This document shows, in pieces, positions 59,789 through 64,000 of a stretch of 64,000 bases of DNA; position 1 is the stretch's first letter; every line of letters begins with the position of its first letter. The position numbers and the translations under genes are program-made. This DNA comes from Bacteroidales bacterium. Lineage in GTDB: Bacteria > Bacteroidota > Bacteroidia > Bacteroidales > F082. The notes under the pieces were generated by a model that was not told where the DNA came from, did not search any database, and worked only from the letters and a program-made list of their open reading frames with translations. Location of the stretch: positions 4,186 through 68,185 of the forward strand of contig JAEEQP010000019.1 of the NCBI GenBank assembly GCA_016285355.1. The letters are read 5' to 3'.

Positions 59789-61306
59789 TTACCCTAAGGC
59801 TTTCACACCCGCGTCGATGCGCTTGAGGGTCTCTTCCTTGCCCAAAAGCTCAAGGATCTCGCCGATGTGCGGACCCTTACCGGCACCGACCACCATCAAA
59901 CGTAAGCCGTTCATTACGAGGCCCATATTCAACTCGTTGGTAGTAATCCAGTTGTTTAAGGTCTCGTCGATATTGGCCAAGTCGAAAGGCTCGATGCCTT
60001 TGATGACTTCCTTCACTTTAAGCATGGTTTCGGCGGAATTTTCTTTCCAGCGTTTCTTCACCGTCACGGGGTCGTATTCCGTCGGAGCCTCAAAGAAGAA
60101 GAAACTCTGATCCCAAATCTCCTTCACGAAGTTGACCCTATCTTTTACCAAACCAGCCACTTTCACGGCGAAATCGAGCGGAGTGTCAATGCCTTTTTCT
60201 GCCTTTAGCCAAGCTTGATAATCTTTGCCGACTTCCTCGTTCGACTTACGCATGAGCCACTCGTGGTTGAACCACTTGGTCTTCTCCACATTGAACTTGG
60301 CACCGCTCTTGCTGCAACGCTCCAAAGAGAAAGCTTGGATGAGCTCATCCATGGTGAAGATTTCCTGTTCGGTGCCAGGGTTCCAACCCAATAAAGCCAG
60401 CATATTGATAAAAGCCTCTGGATAATATCCCGACTGCTTGTAACCCATAGCCGTGTCGCCAGTTTTCGGGTCGACCCAATACAGCGGGAAGACAGGAAAA
60501 CCGAGACGATCGCCATCGCGCTTGCTGAGCTTGCCGTTGCCGTCGGGTTTGAGAAGTAATGGTAAGTGAGCAAATTGAGGTGCTTCCCAACCAAAGGCTT
60601 CGTAAAGCATGACATGAAGCGGCATCGAAGGCAGCCATTCTTCGCCACGGATAACGTGACTGATTTTCATCAGGTGGTCATCGACGATGTTGGCCAAGTG
60701 GTAAGTAGGCATGCCATCGGACTTAAACAAGACCTTGTCATCCAAAGTGTTGGTCTGCACCTTCACTTCGCCACGGATAAGATCATGCATGACGATTTCG
60801 CAGTCTTCGGGAATCATGAAACGCACCGTGTAAGGCGTGCCATCGGCGATGAGTTTATCAACTTCTTCCTTGCTCATCGTCAGGCTGTTACGCAGGTGTT
60901 TGCGGCTCTGGCAGTTGTAGATGAAAGTCTGCTTGTTGGCTTCGGCTTCCTTGCGGTATTGGTCGAGTTCCTCGGCGGTGTCGAAGGCGATGTAGGCGCA
61001 ACCTTTGGCTAAAAGTTCGTCGCTGTATTGTTTATAAAGGTGCTTGCGGTTGCTCTGTTTGTAGGGACCAAATGCGCCACCCACGTAATCGCTCTCGTCG
61101 AACTTGATGCCGCACCAGTCCAAAGATTCTACGATATACTGCTCAGCACCTGGCACGAAACGTGTCTGGTCGGTGTCTTCGATGCGGAGAATCATTTTGC
61201 CACCGTTCTTTTTGGCAAACAGATAGTTATATAATGCCGTTCTCACGCCCCCGATGTGCAAAGGTCCTGTCGGGCTGGGGGCAAATCTTACTCTGACTTC
61301 TTTCAT
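59789..61306 (-). CDS. gltX: Glutamyl-tRNA synthetase
   Basis: A 505-aa class I synthetase charging tRNA-Glu (the window does not show whether it also charges tRNA-Gln). HIGH region [18 protein letters not shown] at the amino end, KMSKS counterpart [14 protein letters not shown] in the middle, then the C-terminal anticodon-binding helices. The ATG at 61306 fits the promoter box at 61327-61334; a 19-residue extension would cross it. Divergent from the mut operon. Confidence 0.97.
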   Translation of the reverse strand: MKEVRVRFAPSPTGPLHIGGVRTALYNYLFAKKNGGKMILRIEDTDQTRFVPGAEQYIVESLDWCGIKFDESDYVGGAFGPYKQSNRKHLYKQYSDELLAKGCAYIAFDTAEELDQYRKEAEANKQTFIYNCQSRKHLRNSLTMSKEEVDKLIADGTPYTVRFMIPEDCEIVMHDLIRGEVKVQTNTLDDKVLFKSDGMPTYHLANIVDDHLMKISHVIRGEEWLPSMPLHVMLYEAFGWEAPQFAHLPLLLKPDGNGKLSKRDGDRLGFPVFPLYWVDPKTGDTAMGYKQSGYYPEAFINMLALLGWNPGTEQEIFTMDELIQAFSLERCSKSGAKFNVEKTKWFNHEWLMRKSNEEVGKDYQAWLKAEKGIDTPLDFAVKVAGLVKDRVNFVKEIWDQSFFFFEAPTEYDPVTVKKRWKENSAETMLKVKEVIKGIEPFDLANIDETLNNWITTNELNMGLVMNGLRLMVVGAGKGPHIGEILELLGKEETLKRIDAGVKALG

Positions 61307-61326
61307 TTTGCTTCGTTTTGAGGCTG

Positions 61327-61334
61327 CAAAAATA
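61327..61334 (-). promoter_or_regulatory. -7 box for gltX
   Basis: Minus strand TATTTTTG followed by CAGC, 20 bases before the gltX ATG. Confidence 0.55.
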
Positions 61335-61385
61335 CATTTTTTCACAAATAGAACATTTTCCAAGTGGATTTATCGCATTATTTCC

Positions 61386-61393
61386 TAACTTTG
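61386..61393 (+). promoter_or_regulatory. -7 box for mutA-mutB
   Basis: TAACTTTG followed by CAAT, an exact consensus match, about 72 bases before the mutA ATG, giving a leader of some 65 bases. Confidence 0.55.
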
Positions 61394-61465
61394 CAATGGA
61401 TTATATACTGCTTTTTGCAAGAAAACAAAACACAATAATCAGAATATCAATTAAATAAACAACCA

Positions 61466-63316
61466 ATGGAAGAAAAAAAGAGACTCTTTGAGGAATTTCC
61501 ACCCGTGAGTACCGAAGAATGGGAAGCGGTAATTGAGAAAGACCTCAAAGGAGCTGATTACAACAAAAAGTTGGTTTGGCGCACTGCGGAAGGCTTCAAT
61601 GTGAGGCCTTACTATCGCGCCGAGAACCTCGCCGACATTCCGTGGACGGGTCAGCAACCTAACGAATTCCCGTATGTTCGTGGCAACAAAGCCGAAGGCA
61701 ACGAGTGGCTCGTCCGTCAAGACATCACTGTCAAGGATGTGAAGGAAGCCAACAAGGTGGCTCTCAACGCCATCAGCCGTGGCGCGAACAGCATCGGATT
61801 CAAGCTGGAGTACGACAAGCCTTACGACGCCATCGAGATTGCCACGCTGCTCAACGGTATCGACCAGAAGGCAGTGGAGATTAACTTGTACAACAACAAG
61901 TACCACCTGCCGCTACTGGAGATGCTGTCGAAGATTCCGGACATCAAAGGCTCGTTGAACTACGACCCGCTGACGCGTTATCTGCGCCGTGGCGTGTGGT
62001 ACATCGCCGAGAGCACCGACATGGAACTGGCCTACATCATGGTGAAAGCTGAGATGCCTGGTTTCCACACCATCGGCGTCAACGCCCATGTGTTCACCAA
62101 TGCTGGCTCGACGATTGTCCAAGAAATGGCATTCGCCCTCTCGGTAGGTGCCGAATACCTCGACAAACTGACCGAAAAGAACCTCACCGTTGACGAAATC
62201 GCTCCGAAGATGCGCTTCAACATAGCCGTTGGACAGAACTATTTCATGGAAATGGCCAAGTTGCGTGCTTACCGTCTGCTGTGGGCCAATATCGTGAAGG
62301 CTTACGGTGGCAAGGAAGAGAATGCCAAGATGCACATTCACGCCACCAACGCTGAAATTGGTATGAGCCTTTATGACGCGTATGTCAACATGCTGCGCAC
62401 CACGTCAGGCACAATGTCAGCCGTTTTGGGCGGTGTGGATTCCTTCACTGTGTTGCCATTTGATGCGCCGTTTGAGTTGCCCACCGATTTCGCTGACCGT
62501 ATTGCCCGCAACCAACAGCTCATCCTTAAGGAAGAGTCGCACTTCGACAAGGTGGCAGACCCCGCCGCAGGTTCCTACTACATCGAGAACCTCACTGAAA
62601 GTCTGGCTACCGCCGCTTGGGACTTGTTCAACAAGATCCAAGACGAAGGCGGTTACCTTGAAGCCGTCCGCAAGGGCATGATTCAAGGCCTTATCAAGGA
62701 AAGCGCTGCCAAGAAGTTCAGCAATGTAGCTACCCGTCGTGAGACCATTCTGGGTACCAACCAGTTCCCGAACTTCACCGAAAGCCTCAAGTTCACGCCC
62801 GAGGCTTGGGTGATGGAAGCCGACAACCGCCGCGACGAAAAGGCCGAGGTGGAGACCATCGTCACCTTCCGCGCCGCACAACAGTTTGAGAAACTGCGTT
62901 ACGCCACCGATGCCTATGCTCAGGACCACAAGCGTCCTGTCGCTTGGATGTTCACTTACGGCAATCTGGCTATGCGTAAGGCCCGCGCCAACTTCGCCTC
63001 CAACTTCTTCGCCTGCGCCGGCATCCAAGTCGTCGACAACCCAGGCTTCAAGACTTTGGACGAAGGCATCGCTGCCGCCCGCGAGGTGAAGCCCGAAATC
63101 TTGGTCATCTGCTCTTCTGACGAGGAATACGGCGAAGGCAACGCCCTCAAGATCTATGAGGAGTTGAAGAATGAGACCATCGTGGTGCTCGCTGGTAACC
63201 CCGAAGGCACCGCCGACATCCTCAAAGAGGCTGGCCTGAAGTATTTCATCCACGTCAAGAGCAATGTGCTTGAGACGCTGCAGGATTTCCAAAAGCAATT
63301 AGGTATAACAAAATGA
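61466..63316 (+). CDS. mutA: Methylmalonyl-CoA mutase small subunit
   Basis: A 616-aa non-catalytic partner of MutB. Residues 1-480 form a TIM-barrel like that of MutB ([60 protein letters not shown]) and the last 130 are a degenerate cobalamin-binding Rossmann domain lacking the usual DxHxxG cobalt-ligand motif ([26 protein letters not shown] in two parts). The complex interconverts methylmalonyl-CoA and succinyl-CoA, giving propionate fermentation in Bacteroidales. Confidence 0.95.
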   Translation: MEEKKRLFEEFPPVSTEEWEAVIEKDLKGADYNKKLVWRTAEGFNVRPYYRAENLADIPWTGQQPNEFPYVRGNKAEGNEWLVRQDITVKDVKEANKVALNAISRGANSIGFKLEYDKPYDAIEIATLLNGIDQKAVEINLYNNKYHLPLLEMLSKIPDIKGSLNYDPLTRYLRRGVWYIAESTDMELAYIMVKAEMPGFHTIGVNAHVFTNAGSTIVQEMAFALSVGAEYLDKLTEKNLTVDEIAPKMRFNIAVGQNYFMEMAKLRAYRLLWANIVKAYGGKEENAKMHIHATNAEIGMSLYDAYVNMLRTTSGTMSAVLGGVDSFTVLPFDAPFELPTDFADRIARNQQLILKEESHFDKVADPAAGSYYIENLTESLATAAWDLFNKIQDEGGYLEAVRKGMIQGLIKESAAKKFSNVATRRETILGTNQFPNFTESLKFTPEAWVMEADNRRDEKAEVETIVTFRAAQQFEKLRYATDAYAQDHKRPVAWMFTYGNLAMRKARANFASNFFACAGIQVVDNPGFKTLDEGIAAAREVKPEILVICSSDEEYGEGNALKIYEELKNETIVVLAGNPEGTADILKEAGLKYFIHVKSNVLETLQDFQKQLGITK

Positions 63317-63332
63317 TGAAAGGAGTAAAACG

Positions 63333-64000
63333 ATGAAACCCAACTATAAAGACATCAATATCAACGCTATACCTAAGCACAACGGCTTGATTCTGCCGAA
63401 CGGCGAATTGTGGGAGACCCACGAACATATTATGGTGAAGCCTGCCTACACCGAGAAAGACCTCGAAGGCATGGAGCACCTCAACTACGCCGCTGGTATC
63501 GCCCCGAACCTCCGTGGACCTTATTCGACAATGTATGTGATGCGTCCTTGGACCATCCGTCAGTACGCCGGTTTCTCCACGGCTGAGGAATCAAACGCCT
63601 TCTACCGTCGTAACATCGCCGCTGGTCAGAAGGGTCTGTCCGTGGCCTTCGACTTGGCCACCCACCGTGGCTACGACGCCGACCATGAGCGCGTCATGGG
63701 CGACGTGGGTAAGGCTGGCGTGAGCATCTGCTCCGTCGAGGACATGAAAGTCCTGTTCGACCAGATTCCGCTGAACAAAATGTCCGTCTCCATGACCATG
63801 AACGGTGCAGTGTTGCCCGTTTTGGCATTCTACATCGTCGCTGCTTTGGAGCAGGGCGCCAAGTACGAGGAGTTGCAAGGCACCATCCAGAACGACATCC
63901 TGAAGGAGTTCATGGTGCGTAACACCTATATCTATCCGCCTGAGTTCTCGATGCGCATCATCGCCGACATCTTCGAGTTCACCTCGCAGAACATGCCGAA
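63333..64000 (+). CDS. mutB: Methylmalonyl-CoA mutase large subunit (cut by right edge)
   Basis: First 222 residues of the catalytic, B12-binding subunit. The amino end carries [20 protein letters not shown], then [20 protein letters not shown], the substrate-channel signature [17 protein letters not shown] and [18 protein letters not shown]. The ATG at 63333 lies 16 bases after the mutA stop and is preceded by AGGAG, one of the few Shine-Dalgarno-like sites in the window. The cobalamin domain lies beyond the right edge. Confidence 0.95.
   Translation, partial: MKPNYKDININAIPKHNGLILPNGELWETHEHIMVKPAYTEKDLEGMEHLNYAAGIAPNLRGPYSTMYVMRPWTIRQYAGFSTAEESNAFYRRNIAAGQKGLSVAFDLATHRGYDADHERVMGDVGKAGVSICSVEDMKVLFDQIPLNKMSVSMTMNGAVLPVLAFYIVAALEQGAKYEELQGTIQNDILKEFMVRNTYIYPPEFSMRIIADIFEFTSQNMP

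Overview
The window is a chromosomal segment from a member of the Bacteroidota, most likely order Bacteroidales. The evidence is a PorZ-like type IX secretion (T9SS) component and gliding lipoprotein GldH, three proteins with T9SS-type C-terminal sorting domains (YPNP followed by a beta-sandwich tail), a UpxY/NusG-like antiterminator, a two-gene methylmalonyl-CoA mutase, almost no Shine-Dalgarno sequences, and repeated TAnnTTTG promoter boxes 17-21 bases before start codons. No tRNA, rRNA or CRISPR array was seen. No gap between genes exceeds 300 bases.

Layout. 1-9.4 kb: end of a helicase gene, an orphan AraC-type HTH remnant, a class I amidotransferase-like hydrolase, a flavin-reductase-like lipoprotein, a nitroreductase, a secreted T9SS cargo protein, then porZ-recO and a membrane-anchored coiled-coil protein. 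9.4-17.1 kb: gldH-wza-wzc-upxY on the minus strand (polysaccharide export and chain-length control), divergent from mrdA-rodA (cell elongation). 17.1-19.3 kb: acetyltransferase and adenine deaminase with their own promoter. 19.4-53.4 kb: a very long, nearly all minus-strand glycan cluster. Read in the direction of transcription it runs galE, rfbA, rfbB, a DUF4954 beta-helix protein, nagB, wlbA, two fdtA genes, MaoC, [IS4-family element], CitE, an Fe-S oxidoreductase, an acyltransferase, fdtB, wzx, GT61, wzy, GT2, a parallel beta-helix protein, a U32-like protein, a second CitE-like protein, an acyltransferase-3, fumarase beta, [OLD-type ATPase/TOPRIM gene with a frameshift], fumarase alpha, a 2-hydroxyacid dehydrogenase, MmgE/PrpD, an ATP-grasp ligase, WecG/TagA, a polysaccharide deacetylase, a WecA/MraY-type phosphoglycosyltransferase and pnuC, closed by a terminator. 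53.6-64 kb: an orphan adenine-type DNA methyltransferase, tsaB, a secreted M28 peptidase, a DUF748/AsmA-like protein, gltX and mutA-mutB (cut by the right edge).

How it fits together. rfbA, rfbB, fdtA, fdtB and a hexapeptide acyltransferase make a complete route to a dTDP-3-acylamino-3,6-dideoxyhexose (Fuc3NAc or Qui3NAc type). WecA, WecG, GT2 and GT61 would assemble a lipid-linked repeat, Wzx would flip it and Wzy polymerise it. The most unusual part is a set of central-metabolism-like organic-acid enzymes placed inside this locus: class I fumarase halves, PrpD, 2-hydroxyacid dehydrogenase, two CitE-like lyases, a MaoC hydratase, a U32-like barrel and an ATP-grasp ligase. I infer that they make and attach a carboxylic-acid or hydroxyacyl decoration on the glycan; I know of no described pathway with this exact set. 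Because T9SS cargo is commonly anchored to an A-LPS-like glycan through PorU/PorZ, this cluster may also supply that anchor. That link is inference.
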